35,122 nt of DNA, taken from Sulfurimonas sp. (GTDB lineage: Bacteria; Campylobacterota; Campylobacteria; Campylobacterales; Sulfurimonadaceae). Position numbers and translations under genes: made by a program. Shown here piece by piece: positions 16,301 through 25,946 of the stretch; the stretch's first letter is position 1, and every line of letters starts with the position of its first letter. The stretch lies in contig WFNM01000020.1 in NCBI GenBank assembly GCA_015488615.1, forward strand, positions 1 through 35,122, in the 5' to 3' direction. A model generated the notes under the pieces. That model saw only the letters and a program-made list of their open reading frames with translations. It did not search any database and was not told the origin of the DNA.

Positions 16301-18010
16301 TTAATAGTAATATTTTACCATAGCTTGAAGTGTTTCTTCCTTTTTTATATCAGATAAAATTTCTTTATCTCTATAATCATATTTCAAAACCACTTGGAGA
16401 TTTTGAGAAAGTCTAAAACCTTCAGAAACTTTCATAAGAAGCTGTCTCTTTCCATTATCATACATTCGTGAAGTAAATTCTGAATTAAGATTCATAAATT
16501 TATACTTGTCTATACTAAAACCAACACTACCACCTAGTCCAGCATGAAATCCATCGTCAATATAGAAGAAAGGGTCAAGCATAACATATATATAGGCCAA
16601 CTTATTTCCCCAGCTGTATCCTACTCCAACACCACTATAAAAAGCAGCATTTTCGCTTAAAAAGTTTCTATCCCAACCTATTTTAGTTCGCCAAGAAAAG
16701 CTTTTAAAAAAAGTACTTCGTTGTGCTAAAGAGACTATAGAAAGAATAGTTCCTTTTTCTAATGCAAGTTTTTTTTCATCTAACGAGTAAGAGAGTAAAA
16801 GATCCAAAAACTCAATCTGTGTTCCCCTTAGAAAACCGTAATTACTATCTTCTAAATCATGATATGCTACACGATAACCTAAGAAGGTGAGCTTCTCATC
16901 TTCTCTCACACCTACTCCAGCAGTCACTCTTAAAGCTCTATGTCCATTTATTGGATTTGCAGGTGTTTTTATCTCCATCTTTTTTGCAAGTCCTAATTTT
17001 GCTCTTTGTGTTGTAAAAGTATGAAATTTTGTCAAGTATTGTGCTTTGGGAATTTTCCCTCTCCCTAGTTGATACTCAAGATATTCAGTACTTGCTTCTA
17101 ATATATACTCTTTCTGCTTTTTACTAATCTTTTTATTTTTTACTAATTGTTTTACATCATAATCACTGTCAACTAATGCAATCACTATATCTAAATATTT
17201 CTCTTTAATAAGGGCTTCATATTTTAATAGTATAGTTCTTTTTGATGCACGGTACTTATCTGACACTACCATTCCAGCTGCTTTGACCTCATGTATAGTC
17301 TCCATAGGAGCAACCTGATAGAAAAATTTATCTCGAAGATGTACAGTTGGTCTTGCTATCTCAAGCAACCAAAGCATATTATACGAACAGTTTTCTGTAA
17401 AAAAATAATAATATGAGTGTATATCATTAAGTTCCCAAATATGTTCAAACATTATCTGTGTCTCTTCTTCTGTAAGATTAAGATTATACTCCCAGATATC
17501 TCTCTGCTCACCATCTCTATACTCTTTCAGTTTTTCATAATAAGGTAACAGAGAATAACTACCATAATAACCACCAAAAAGCCCTTTAATAGCAAAAACA
17601 ACACCATTTTCTGTTTCTGGGTTAGCATTTGCTGAGTAGTTTACAGCATAGGCTATAAGGCGAGAATCATAGGAAGAATTTATACGTAAAAAAGTATGTC
17701 CAAACATAGAAGCTGGGGAGTTTATATGTGCAGATGGAAAGACGATTGTTACTGATTTTGGATCTACTCTATTATACATTTTTGTATAGGATGGGCAAGA
17801 AGCAGTTGGGAAACTTCCCATATTGATCTCTTTTTCAAGCCATCTATAGCGTGCTGGAAAACGACAGATACTAGAGTTATCATCTTTTATTTCATCGCTA
17901 AAAAATGCTTCTAGTGTCGCGTTTAATTCACTTGATGCATTATTTACACCATTTGGAGATAAAAAAAATTTTTTATCATCTATCTCGCTCTTTCCATTAT
18001 TCATATGCAA
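16301..18010 (-). CDS. DUF4105/Lnb-like periplasmic protein with C-terminal beta-barrel-like region
   Basis: 569 residues counted from TTG at 18010, the first conventional start codon. The DUF4105 domain (about 1-280) carries H105 in MFGHTFLRI and C208 in TENCSYN, the His and Cys expected of its papain-like fold. The family was renamed after Lnb, a lipoprotein N-acyltransferase of Bacteroides, so a lipoprotein or envelope modification role is possible but unproven. Residues about 340-569 are alternating beta strands ending in YYY, like an outer-membrane barrel. Coding clearly continues upstream of 18010: the frame yields the conserved SDKYYWQLL and a signal peptide back to about 18139-18145, but with no ATG, GTG or TTG. 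The real start is probably there. Confidence 0.8.
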   Translation of the reverse strand: MHMNNGKSEIDDKKFFLSPNGVNNASSELNATLEAFFSDEIKDDNSSICRFPARYRWLEKEINMGSFPTASCPSYTKMYNRVDPKSVTIVFPSAHINSPASMFGHTFLRINSSYDSRLIAYAVNYSANANPETENGVVFAIKGLFGGYYGSYSLLPYYEKLKEYRDGEQRDIWEYNLNLTEEETQIMFEHIWELNDIHSYYYFFTENCSYNMLWLLEIARPTVHLRDKFFYQVAPMETIHEVKAAGMVVSDKYRASKRTILLKYEALIKEKYLDIVIALVDSDYDVKQLVKNKKISKKQKEYILEASTEYLEYQLGRGKIPKAQYLTKFHTFTTQRAKLGLAKKMEIKTPANPINGHRALRVTAGVGVREDEKLTFLGYRVAYHDLEDSNYGFLRGTQIEFLDLLLSYSLDEKKLALEKGTILSIVSLAQRSTFFKSFSWRTKIGWDRNFLSENAAFYSGVGVGYSWGNKLAYIYVMLDPFFYIDDGFHAGLGGSVGFSIDKYKFMNLNSEFTSRMYDNGKRQLLMKVSEGFRLSQNLQVVLKYDYRDKEILSDIKKEETLQAMVKYYY

Positions 18011-18171
18011 TAAAAGTTGCCAGTAGTACTTATCTGAGAGATGTAGGGATTGTGCCTTATTTTTATAGGTTTGAACACTTGAAGCTTGAATAAGACTAGT
18101 ATTAAAAAGTATAAAAATAGAGAGGAGAAAATATTTGATTTTTATGACCTTGTAAAGAAGAGAGATAAGAA

Positions 18172-18195
18172 GAGTTAAGCATAAATGCTTAACTC
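18172..18195 (-). terminator. Hairpin after the DUF3015 gene
   Basis: A perfect 11-bp inverted repeat, GAGTTAAGCAT and ATGCTTAACTC around AA, 9 bases after the DUF3015 stop. On the minus strand it is followed by TTCTTATCTCTCTT, which is T-rich but broken, so it may be a weak terminator or attenuator that reduces read-through into the DUF4105 gene. Confidence 0.55.
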
Positions 18196-18204
18196 AAAGC
18201 ATTA

Positions 18205-18648
18205 CTATATAGCAGTAGTAGAGATGTTGTCTAAAACATCAGCCATTTTAACTGACTTAGATGCATAAATATTGTTGTAGTTTGCTTGAAGTGCAGAAGC
18301 GAAAGATGCTTTATCTTGAACATTTAAAAGCTCAGCTAATGTATCAACAGACTCACCATGACCAACAGAAATTTCTTTTGCAAGAGTGTCCATATTTGAT
18401 GCAACAAATTCAGATGCTCTTTCATTCATAACAAATTTAGTTTTTTTACATCCTAAAGTACCTGAAGTGATACCAAAAGTTTGGTTACCTGAAGTACCAT
18501 TTGTTGTAGACTGTAGTGCTAACATAACGGCAGAAGAGTCATCTTTAATGAGCATAGCACCAAGACCACAACCTGTTTGAGTGTTTGCTGCCATTGCAGA
18601 AGAACTTAATGCAACTACTGCTGCTAAACTTACTAATACTTTTTTCAT
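18205..18648 (-). CDS. DUF3015 domain periplasmic protein
   Basis: A 147-residue exported protein: a Sec signal peptide (about 1-21, ending SSSAMA) and the DUF3015 hallmark GCGLG directly after cleavage, with a second conserved cysteine in TLGCKKTK and a helical C-terminal half. The two cysteines could form a disulfide. The family's function is unknown to me. It sits immediately upstream of the DUF4105 gene on the same strand, separated by a hairpin; I recall the two families as frequent neighbours, suggesting a shared envelope role. AAGGA precedes the ATG. Confidence 0.85.
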   Translation of the reverse strand: MKKVLVSLAAVVALSSSAMAANTQTGCGLGAMLIKDDSSAVMLALQSTTNGTSGNQTFGITSGTLGCKKTKFVMNERASEFVASNMDTLAKEISVGHGESVDTLAELLNVQDKASFASALQANYNNIYASKSVKMADVLDNISTTAI

Positions 18649-18709
18649 TTTTTTTCCTTAAAAATTGAGATAATTTATTCTATACTAATATAACTTAATT
18701 TTTTCTGTT

Positions 18710-20158
18710 TTAAATAAAATTTGGTGCATCATTTGCAAAAAGGATAATATCGCCGGATTTTGTCTGGTTTGCAAGTACTGCTGTGAGGCTTGTTTTATCA
18801 GCTAGCATAACTTTTTGTTTAACATCTAAGTGCTTATTAAAAAGCTCTGCATTTAAAGAACCTGTCACTATCACTATGTCAAATACTTCATTTATCGCAT
18901 TTATAAGTTTGAGGTTTAACTCCTCTGTACTCTCTACAAGTCCAGGGGTTACTATGACTTTTTGTCCACCATCATGGAGTGAGCAGAGTCGTACACCCTC
19001 TAGCATTCCATCTATGTTGCCATTGTAACCATCATCTAAAATGAGTTTTCCTCCAGCTTTTATCATCTGGAGTCTATGTTCTACTGGTTCTAGTTTTTTT
19101 ACAGCTCTTGTTATTTCTGCATCACTCATACCGAACTCTTTAGCTATGCGAACAGCTACAGCGATATTCATAGTCTGAAATGAGCCTAAAACATCAGTAT
19201 GTAAATTTAGGCTAGTCTCGTCAAAGTTCATGCTAAAGTCAGTGCCATCTAGTCCTGCATTTATATCGCTTAACTCATTGCCAAAAAAAGTGACCTTATC
19301 ATGAGGTTCATCTGTAACAGATGTATGTATAAAAGCTTTCTCTAAGCACGGTGATTGCATAATCTCTAACTTTGCAGCTATGATATTTTTTAGTGATTTG
19401 AAGTACTCAATGTGAGCTTCACCAACGCGACCAACCACAACAGTTTGAGGTTCTACAAAGGTAGTGATTTCATAGATATCTCCACTCTCACGAGCACCCG
19501 CTTCACAAATGTAAATCTCTGTATCCTCAGGAAGTGAGTTGTTTACATCACCCATTATACCGCCAAGAGTATTGACACTTCTTGGTGTTGCATAGACCTT
19601 GTACTTTTGAGAAAGAATTTGTGCTACAAAGTTTTTGATACTTGTCTTGCCATAACTGCCTGTGATGGCTATCACTTGGAGCTTATCCATACTTGCAAGT
19701 TTTCTTTTTGCCTGTTTTTTATAGATCATGAAGAGATATTTTTCTATAAGATAAGAGCCGATATATGCCAGAGCTAAAGGCATAAACACACCATACATTT
19801 GGCATGAATCTTTGAGAGTACAAAGCATATCCTGAAAGAGTGTTAAAGATACTAAAAGTATAAGAAAACGCTTCACACGCCAAGTAAGTACGAGTTTCTT
19901 ATCGAGTTTCTTATACCAAAAAATGATAGCAGGTAAAAAGGCAAAGAGAAAAAAGATAATAAAAAACTTCCCTGTTGTATAGTAAGCTATAAAGGGAATA
20001 ATAAAGTACATCACATGCCACTGTGGCTTATGATGCTTAAGTACAACACGGGAGAGACTATAATTATACCACTGTAGATTAGTTATAAGATACCAACCCA
20101 AAAGTGTAACGAAGATTGCATTTATTCCAAAGTTAATTAGTGTTTCAAATTCTTCCAT
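18710..20158 (-). CDS. murF: UDP-MurNAc-tripeptide:D-Ala-D-Ala ligase, membrane-anchored MurF
   Basis: Adds D-Ala-D-Ala to the UDP-MurNAc tripeptide, the last cytoplasmic step in making the peptidoglycan stem. The catalytic Mur ligase domains span about 155-482: ATP loop TGSYGKTS (166-173), carbamate/metal region ICEAGARESGDI, and DDGYNGN, corresponding to DDSYNANP of E. coli MurF. The usual N-terminal UDP-binding domain is replaced by about 150 residues with four or five hydrophobic helices (about 8-28, 48-82, 97-110, 122-145). I recall this layout in other Campylobacterota. It is the last gene of the ddl operon, one base after the hydrolase stop. Confidence 0.88.
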   Translation of the reverse strand: MEEFETLINFGINAIFVTLLGWYLITNLQWYNYSLSRVVLKHHKPQWHVMYFIIPFIAYYTTGKFFIIFFLFAFLPAIIFWYKKLDKKLVLTWRVKRFLILLVSLTLFQDMLCTLKDSCQMYGVFMPLALAYIGSYLIEKYLFMIYKKQAKRKLASMDKLQVIAITGSYGKTSIKNFVAQILSQKYKVYATPRSVNTLGGIMGDVNNSLPEDTEIYICEAGARESGDIYEITTFVEPQTVVVGRVGEAHIEYFKSLKNIIAAKLEIMQSPCLEKAFIHTSVTDEPHDKVTFFGNELSDINAGLDGTDFSMNFDETSLNLHTDVLGSFQTMNIAVAVRIAKEFGMSDAEITRAVKKLEPVEHRLQMIKAGGKLILDDGYNGNIDGMLEGVRLCSLHDGGQKVIVTPGLVESTEELNLKLINAINEVFDIVIVTGSLNAELFNKHLDVKQKVMLADKTSLTAVLANQTKSGDIILFANDAPNFI

Positions 20159-20159
20159 A

Positions 20160-20894
20160 TTATTCTCCCAAAGTTGCTAAAAAAGTCTCTTCTGTCTTTT
20201 TCATTATATCTTGTGCATTTTTTATGAAGAAGAAGTGATCTCCCTCGTAAACTTCTAATTGAGAATCTTTTATAAGCTTTACTATCTGCTCGCCTGAGCT
20301 TAGTGGTGTCGCAGTATCCTCAGTTGCGAAACAAACAAGTGCTTTTCCTCTAAACATTAAAAAATCATTACTAAAATTTTCATTAACAACATTTTTAAAA
20401 GTTTCATACATTGGACGACTAAGCTTTTTAGCATCTTCTGCTACAAAAAGAGATCGAAATTTACTAAGTCCAAAAAAATTAAAGAGTTTTGTCATAGCAA
20501 TTTTGAGCTGTATAGAAAGTGGTTTTGGCATGTAGATTCCAGCACTTGCAACGAGAACTAGTACTTTTGGATCAAGAAGAAGTGCTACTTTACCGCCAAA
20601 AGAGTGCCCTAAAATTATGTCTTTATTTGCATTTATATAAATCATAAATAATTCCACTACTCTTGCAACATCTGCTGTAGTTAATGCGATAGGACATGTT
20701 GAATTTCCAAAACCAGGTAAATCTATGTAAATATGACGAAAAGCTTGCATATAAGGGCTAAAAGCACCTTTCATCATCTCTTTATTACTACCCCAACCAT
20801 GGAGAATAATAATATCTACTTTGGCTTGAGGATTAAGAATCTCATAGCTTATATCAAAAGTGTGCTGTAGATGTTGAATAGACTTGACAGCCAT
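20160..20894 (-). CDS. Alpha/beta hydrolase between ddl and murF
   Basis: A 244-residue soluble alpha/beta-hydrolase. The oxyanion region is LHGWGSN, the nucleophile elbow GHSFGG, and the C-terminal histidine lies in EGDHFFFI; an acidic residue in ATEDTATPL is the likely third member of the triad. The substrate is unknown; BioH-like or carboxylesterase activity would fit. It is locked between two D-Ala-D-Ala pathway genes, overlapping the ddl stop by one base and ending one base before murF. A hydrolase sits in the same position in C. jejuni (from memory), so the placement is ancient and hints at an envelope role. Confidence 0.85.
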   Translation of the reverse strand: MAVKSIQHLQHTFDISYEILNPQAKVDIIILHGWGSNKEMMKGAFSPYMQAFRHIYIDLPGFGNSTCPIALTTADVARVVELFMIYINANKDIILGHSFGGKVALLLDPKVLVLVASAGIYMPKPLSIQLKIAMTKLFNFFGLSKFRSLFVAEDAKKLSRPMYETFKNVVNENFSNDFLMFRGKALVCFATEDTATPLSSGEQIVKLIKDSQLEVYEGDHFFFIKNAQDIMKKTEETFLATLGE

Positions 20895-21931
20895 TATTTT
20901 CCTTTTGCTTGAGAAATTGAATGGATGTAGTCATAACTTACTTTTGCTTTTGAAGCATTAGGTAGAGAGGTGGCAAGTGCTTTTATAGACTCAGGAAAAT
21001 CTTCAAAAAGATAATTCGCCATAGATCCAGGTATAGGGTTTATCTCATTGAGTAAGACTTCACCATCAACTACAAAAAAATCACAACGGATAAGTGCCCC
21101 CTCAAACATTCCACGATACACTTTTTCAAAATTTGACTTGAGTTTTTGAATAAGCACTTCACCAATCTCTGCACGACTCACTTGTTCTGAACGTGAGAAA
21201 TCCATATACTTCTTCTCGAAATCTAAAAATTCCTCTTTTTGAGGTTCTTCTACTATAGAAAAGTGCATCTTTCCCCCTGCCATATAACCAGCAAGATTAT
21301 ACTCTTTAACACCCTCAATAAAAGGTTCAACTAAAACACTACTGTCAAACTCAAATGCAGTATCTAAAGCATAGTCAAACTCTGACTCTTCTCTTACTAT
21401 ACTCACACCGATAGAACTTCCTAAAGAAGCGGGCTTTACAATGATAGGCATAGAGAGACTAAGATTTGTTTCTACATCCTTACTGAAGACCTCATAAGGA
21501 ACACTTTTCACACCGATAGCATCACAGAGATACTTCGTATATCGTTTATCATAAGAAAAAGTACAAGCCTCTTTACGTGGACCGATGAACTTAATATCGT
21601 AAAAGTCAAGGAGTGAAGAGATAGTACCATCTTCACCATCTCCACCGTGAATTAGGTTTAAAACTGTATCAGAATGCATAGTAGAACCTAAAAATGATTT
21701 TTGTAAAAACCCACCATTTGTAAGAGTAAGTTCTGGCATTTTTTTATGAAGTTGTTTACTAAATGTTGTCGCTTTCATCTTACCTGCATCTATAAGATAG
21801 AACTTATGGTCTCCATCACAAAAGACAAAACTCAAATCAAAACTATCTAATTTCTCTTTTACTGTTATAGCACTAACAACACTGATCTCATGCTCAAAAC
21901 TCGCTCCACCAAATAAAATCGTTAATTTCAC
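20894..21931 (-). CDS. ddl: D-alanine--D-alanine ligase
   Basis: Joins two D-alanines with ATP to make the dipeptide used by MurF, encoded two genes downstream. The 345-residue ATP-grasp enzyme has the N-terminal GGASFEHEISVVSA, HGGDGEDGT (the usual HG..GEDG loop), PASLGSSIGV for ATP, and the metal-binding end of the active site NEINPIPGS. The usual N.LPG motif appears as NPIPG, typical of this group. It lies 20 bases downstream of ruvA. Confidence 0.95.
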   Translation of the reverse strand: MKLTILFGGASFEHEISVVSAITVKEKLDSFDLSFVFCDGDHKFYLIDAGKMKATTFSKQLHKKMPELTLTNGGFLQKSFLGSTMHSDTVLNLIHGGDGEDGTISSLLDFYDIKFIGPRKEACTFSYDKRYTKYLCDAIGVKSVPYEVFSKDVETNLSLSMPIIVKPASLGSSIGVSIVREESEFDYALDTAFEFDSSVLVEPFIEGVKEYNLAGYMAGGKMHFSIVEEPQKEEFLDFEKKYMDFSRSEQVSRAEIGEVLIQKLKSNFEKVYRGMFEGALIRCDFFVVDGEVLLNEINPIPGSMANYLFEDFPESIKALATSLPNASKAKVSYDYIHSISQAKGK

Positions 21932-21951
21932 TATATATTTCCTTTTTCTTT

Positions 21952-22524
21952 CTAAACTGTCTGTAGTAATTTTAAAGCACCCTTGACAAGTGCTGCTGTA
22001 TCGTCACCCTCACAAGCTGTGAGTGCCTTCGATATCTTATCTTTTTTGAAGCCAAGTGACTCTAAGGCTTCTGTTGCCTGAGCAAATGCAAGAGTCGCAT
22101 TTGCACTGCCATCACTAGACTCTATAAGCTCAGTGTCAAAACCAGCAAGTTCCACAAGGATGCGCCCTGCTCCTTTTGGTCCTATACCTGGTACTTTTTT
22201 GACACCATTTAAGTCTTTGTTATTTATCACTGTTGCGAACTGAGAAGGAGTATATGTCGAGCATATAGCCATGGCAACTTTAGGCCCTACCCCATTTATC
22301 TTTATGAGCCGTGCAAACATCTTTTTTTCATTCTTATCTATAAACCCAAAGAGAAGTGAAGCATCTTCACGAATAATTTGCGAAGTAACAAGCGATACCT
22401 CAGCCTTGCCTAATGCCGAAAATGTTTGCAGAGAGATAAACACTTCATAGACTATACCTTGCACATCTACATGCACAAATGCAGGTTCTTTGTAAACTAT
22501 ATTGCCTTTTATACCTACTATCAT
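21952..22524 (-). CDS. ruvA: Holliday junction DNA helicase subunit RuvA
   Basis: Binds four-way DNA junctions as a tetramer and loads the RuvB motor. The 190 residues show the OB fold (1-65, opening MIVGIKGNIVYKEP), two helix-hairpin-helix motifs (NGVGPKVAMAI and VPGIGPKGAGRILVEL) and a C-terminal RuvB-binding domain (about 140-190, ending in AALVKGALKLL). The start overlaps the fapA stop as ATGA. ruvB and ruvC are not in the window. Confidence 0.96.
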   Translation of the reverse strand: MIVGIKGNIVYKEPAFVHVDVQGIVYEVFISLQTFSALGKAEVSLVTSQIIREDASLLFGFIDKNEKKMFARLIKINGVGPKVAMAICSTYTPSQFATVINNKDLNGVKKVPGIGPKGAGRILVELAGFDTELIESSDGSANATLAFAQATEALESLGFKKDKISKALTACEGDDTAALVKGALKLLQTV

Positions 22525-24431
22525 TCTTTAACTGCCTGTATTTCAAATTTTTCATCACCTAAATCAACTATACCAAAAATCATTTTATCTGATCCTTCTG
22601 CAGGTTTATACACTAAATCCATAGGTGGATCTACGAGCTTAAATCTCACTTCATTATAGCCAATCCATCTATCTCTGTTTATAATTCTTGCATTAAAGAT
22701 ATTATCTTGAAAAGAAGAAGTTCTTGTTGTGTGCAAAAGTAGATTGTCTTTTTTTGCAGCATATTCCTCTTGAAATTCTTTTAAACTATCTTGAAGTTGC
22801 ATAAACTCTTTATATTTTTTCACAAAACTTGCTGGCATTTTTACACCATTTTTTTTGTAATGCATCAGCCGTTTTTTTATTTCTATAAATGAGTGAGTCC
22901 CTTCTTTTATTCTTATCTTTAAAGATTTTATCTCTTTTTCTAAACTCTTTACAGCATTTGATAATGTATCAATTATCTCTTGGTTATTATCAAGACTCTC
23001 TTTTATATCTTTTTGAAGTAAAGGATCTATAGTGAAAATATTTTCACTTCCCTGCATCTTTTGTATCTCTATAGTTTTTGTTGCTGTAGCATGTACATGC
23101 GAAGCACAGATACCAATAAATATCTCTTTTGCACGAATATGACCACCTAAAGCTTGAGTAATTTCAGCACTATCAGCTTCAACTATTCCATGTTCTAGCC
23201 TAGTAATATGTACTTGTTTTCCAACAGCTGTTCCCTTATGGACATTTACATCAAGCGTATCGGCTTTTATATAAGAAGTTTTATGAGTTAATCCACCGAC
23301 AGTTGCTTTAAGTGCCACTACATGAGCATTTGAACCAACATTACCATCTATCTCTATCTCACTAACTTCCACTTCCATCCCGGAACCAATGGCATCTTTA
23401 TATGCATCTGACTCATTAACATTAAGATTAACATCAGAATCAACACCACTTTTTATAGAGCCTGTAGTTTTAAAACTAATTGCTTCTATGTCCATTTCGC
23501 GTTTAATAGTATAGGTATTATCTTCAAAAGAGATATAGCCATTTTCTTTCGCGAAGTACTTGATACTATTTTCATCTTCTTCTATCCCAATAGTCTCATC
23601 AATACTAAAGCTAATTTCATGAGCCACTATAGGAGCTTGAGGGATAAGGTATTCTCCTCTACAGTTACGCCCAGGTGTACCCTCTTTTGGTTTTATGTAC
23701 TCTATGAGTAACTCATCTTTTTTGACACCCTCAACAAAACCTCTAGCGGAATAATCAACTTGCTCATTGTCATCTATACTTTTTTCATTATCTTTATAGT
23801 GTAGTATCAGTGCATCATTTTGTGTCGCTGTTGGCTCAAAACCTTCTGCGACAAGAATAGTTTCTTTTTTAGTAAAGAGTACATTTGCATCTACTCTTAC
23901 CTCTGCACTAATTTTAGAAACTATATCTTTAAGCATCTCATCAAATATATTTACAAAAATACCAGCACGAACCTTTCTTTTATTAATCAGATTTGTTAAT
24001 TCTTTGGAAATATTATCGATTAAATCTATTTTTGAACCTTTTGCAACACTAATGTAAATTTTGCACTTACTTGCATTTGCACCAATAGACAGAGTAAGAT
24101 CAGGGAAAGGATTGTAAGAGTTTCGAGATAAAGAGAATACTTCTATCTCATAGGTCTGTTTTATCTCAAAATAAGGGTTTAAAAGAGCTGTCTTATCATC
24201 AAGTTCATAAAGCTCACGGCTCTCTATCTTTTCCCATTCGGCATCCGCTGAGACATCTGTCATACGAATATATGTAAAAACTTCTAAAATTGTAAAATCT
24301 AAGGTATCTAGATTAACATTATTAGACTGTGCTATTTTTTGAAGTACTTTTGCAACATTAGGAGTTCGTTCTACAGTTGGACGAATAACTGTTTTCTGTG
24401 AAGTAGTTTTTGAAGAGCCAAAAAGTGCCAT
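22521..24431 (-). CDS. FapA family protein (DUF342)
   Basis: A 636-residue soluble protein of the flagellar assembly protein A/DUF342 family. The core (about 185-480) has the family features GTPGRNCRGE and a run of right-handed beta-helix repeats, with conserved SYIKADTLDVNVHKGTAVG and ALGGHIRAKEIF. A coiled coil covers about 480-575, then a short beta tail. The family is linked to polar flagellar assembly in Vibrio and to surface functions elsewhere; its biochemistry is unknown. I prefer the ATG at 24431 (MALFGSS) over the in-frame TTG at 24446. It heads the ruvA-ddl-murF operon and is divergent from murJ, sharing a promoter region of about 100 bases. Confidence 0.85.
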   Translation of the reverse strand: MALFGSSKTTSQKTVIRPTVERTPNVAKVLQKIAQSNNVNLDTLDFTILEVFTYIRMTDVSADAEWEKIESRELYELDDKTALLNPYFEIKQTYEIEVFSLSRNSYNPFPDLTLSIGANASKCKIYISVAKGSKIDLIDNISKELTNLINKRKVRAGIFVNIFDEMLKDIVSKISAEVRVDANVLFTKKETILVAEGFEPTATQNDALILHYKDNEKSIDDNEQVDYSARGFVEGVKKDELLIEYIKPKEGTPGRNCRGEYLIPQAPIVAHEISFSIDETIGIEEDENSIKYFAKENGYISFEDNTYTIKREMDIEAISFKTTGSIKSGVDSDVNLNVNESDAYKDAIGSGMEVEVSEIEIDGNVGSNAHVVALKATVGGLTHKTSYIKADTLDVNVHKGTAVGKQVHITRLEHGIVEADSAEITQALGGHIRAKEIFIGICASHVHATATKTIEIQKMQGSENIFTIDPLLQKDIKESLDNNQEIIDTLSNAVKSLEKEIKSLKIRIKEGTHSFIEIKKRLMHYKKNGVKMPASFVKKYKEFMQLQDSLKEFQEEYAAKKDNLLLHTTRTSSFQDNIFNARIINRDRWIGYNEVRFKLVDPPMDLVYKPAEGSDKMIFGIVDLGDEKFEIQAVKE

Positions 24432-24533
24432 AATATTTGATACCAAACTTATTTTAGATTTATTTTGAGTCTATTTTAACTAAAAGTTTGTTAAAATGGA
24501 GTAAAACCAAATAAAATATCGACAAAGAGGCCT

Positions 24534-25946
24534 ATGTTTAAAGCAATATTTACTAATAGTTTTGGAATTCTTATCTCACGTATTTTAGGGTTTGTAAGAG
24601 ATTTACTCACCGCTTCAGCACTCGGTGCAAACATTTACAGTGACATCTTTTTCATAGCGTTTAAACTCCCTAATCTCTTTCGCCGTCTCTTTGCAGAGGG
24701 TGCATTTACACAGGTCTTTATCCCTGCATTTGCTAGAACTAGACATAAGGCCGTCTTTTCAGTCAACATCTTTTTTGTCTTTGTTTCTATCATCCTACTC
24801 ATTACCTTACTAGTTAACCTCCTCCCTGCTCTTTTCACCAAAGCTATTGCAGTAGGATTTACTCATAAAACAATAGAGATAGCAGCTCCATATGTAGCTA
24901 TAAACTTCTGGTATCTCCCTCTTATCTTCTCTGTGACCTTTTTAAGCGGGATGCTACAGTATAAGAACCATTTTGCCACTACTGCATTTAGTACAGCCCT
25001 ACTTAACCTCTCGCTTATCGGAGCACTGCTACTAAGCCATAACAAAGAAGAGAGCGAAATAATATACTATCTTAGTATTGGGGTTGTGGTTGGTGGGATA
25101 CTCCAACTCATCGCTCACATCATCGCTATTTACAACATGGGGCTTATGAAGCTTCTCTTTGGCGGAGTAAAATATCTAAGTGTCAAAAGTAAAATCATCA
25201 AAAAAGATATACAAAAATTCCGACGTCATTTCTTTCCTGCCATGTGGGGAAACTCAACAGCACAAGTCTCTGCGTTTTTAGATACATTTCTTGCCTCATT
25301 TCTAGCGACTGGGTCTATCTCCTATCTCTACTATGCCAACCGTATCTTTCAACTCCCACTAGCTCTTTTTGCCATCGCTACATCTATAGCCCTCTTCCCA
25401 AAGATAGCAAGGTATCTAAAAAATAATGATGAGGCAAAAGCAAAAGAGAACCTTAAAAAAGCCTTCTGGTTCTTGACGTTTGTACTCACTGCAAGCACTA
25501 TAGGCGGTATCATCCTCTCTCGTGAGATAACATGGTTACTTTTTCAACGCGGTGCTTTTACTACAAGCGACACAGCCAATACAACAGCTGTTTTACAGAT
25601 GTACATGATAGGACTCCTACCTTTTGGACTCCAAAAACTCTTCGTGCTCTGGCTCTATGCAAAAGAGATGCAGATGCAAGCCGCAAAGATAGCTACACTC
25701 TCTCTTGGCGTTTATGTAGTGATGGCACTTTCATTCATCTCTCCCTTTGGAGTAGCAGGTCTAGCTCTTGCTTCTACTTTAGGTGGTCTTGTAAGTTTTA
25801 TCTTTACTATAAGAACTTTTGGACTCAGTAACTTTATGGAGATTATCCGTTCTAAATATACTATTTATCTTCTCATTGGAGCTATACTTTTTACTTTTAT
25901 ACTTCTGGCATTGAAGAGTTTTGTAGAGCCTTTTATTTTTAGTTAG
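24534..25946 (+). CDS. murJ: Lipid II flippase MurJ
   Basis: Flips the peptidoglycan precursor lipid II across the inner membrane. The 470-residue polytopic protein is somewhat shorter than E. coli MurJ (about 511), with roughly 13 hydrophobic helices. Conserved segments are ILISRILGFVRD, DIFFIAFKLPNLFRRLFAEG and FTQVFIPAF; the arginines and glutamate here are the essential charges of the central cavity. A GAGG site precedes the ATG. It faces the minus-strand fapA-murF operon, so precursor synthesis and export are encoded back to back. Confidence 0.93.
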   Translation: MFKAIFTNSFGILISRILGFVRDLLTASALGANIYSDIFFIAFKLPNLFRRLFAEGAFTQVFIPAFARTRHKAVFSVNIFFVFVSIILLITLLVNLLPALFTKAIAVGFTHKTIEIAAPYVAINFWYLPLIFSVTFLSGMLQYKNHFATTAFSTALLNLSLIGALLLSHNKEESEIIYYLSIGVVVGGILQLIAHIIAIYNMGLMKLLFGGVKYLSVKSKIIKKDIQKFRRHFFPAMWGNSTAQVSAFLDTFLASFLATGSISYLYYANRIFQLPLALFAIATSIALFPKIARYLKNNDEAKAKENLKKAFWFLTFVLTASTIGGIILSREITWLLFQRGAFTTSDTANTTAVLQMYMIGLLPFGLQKLFVLWLYAKEMQMQAAKIATLSLGVYVVMALSFISPFGVAGLALASTLGGLVSFIFTIRTFGLSNFMEIIRSKYTIYLLIGAILFTFILLALKSFVEPFIFS

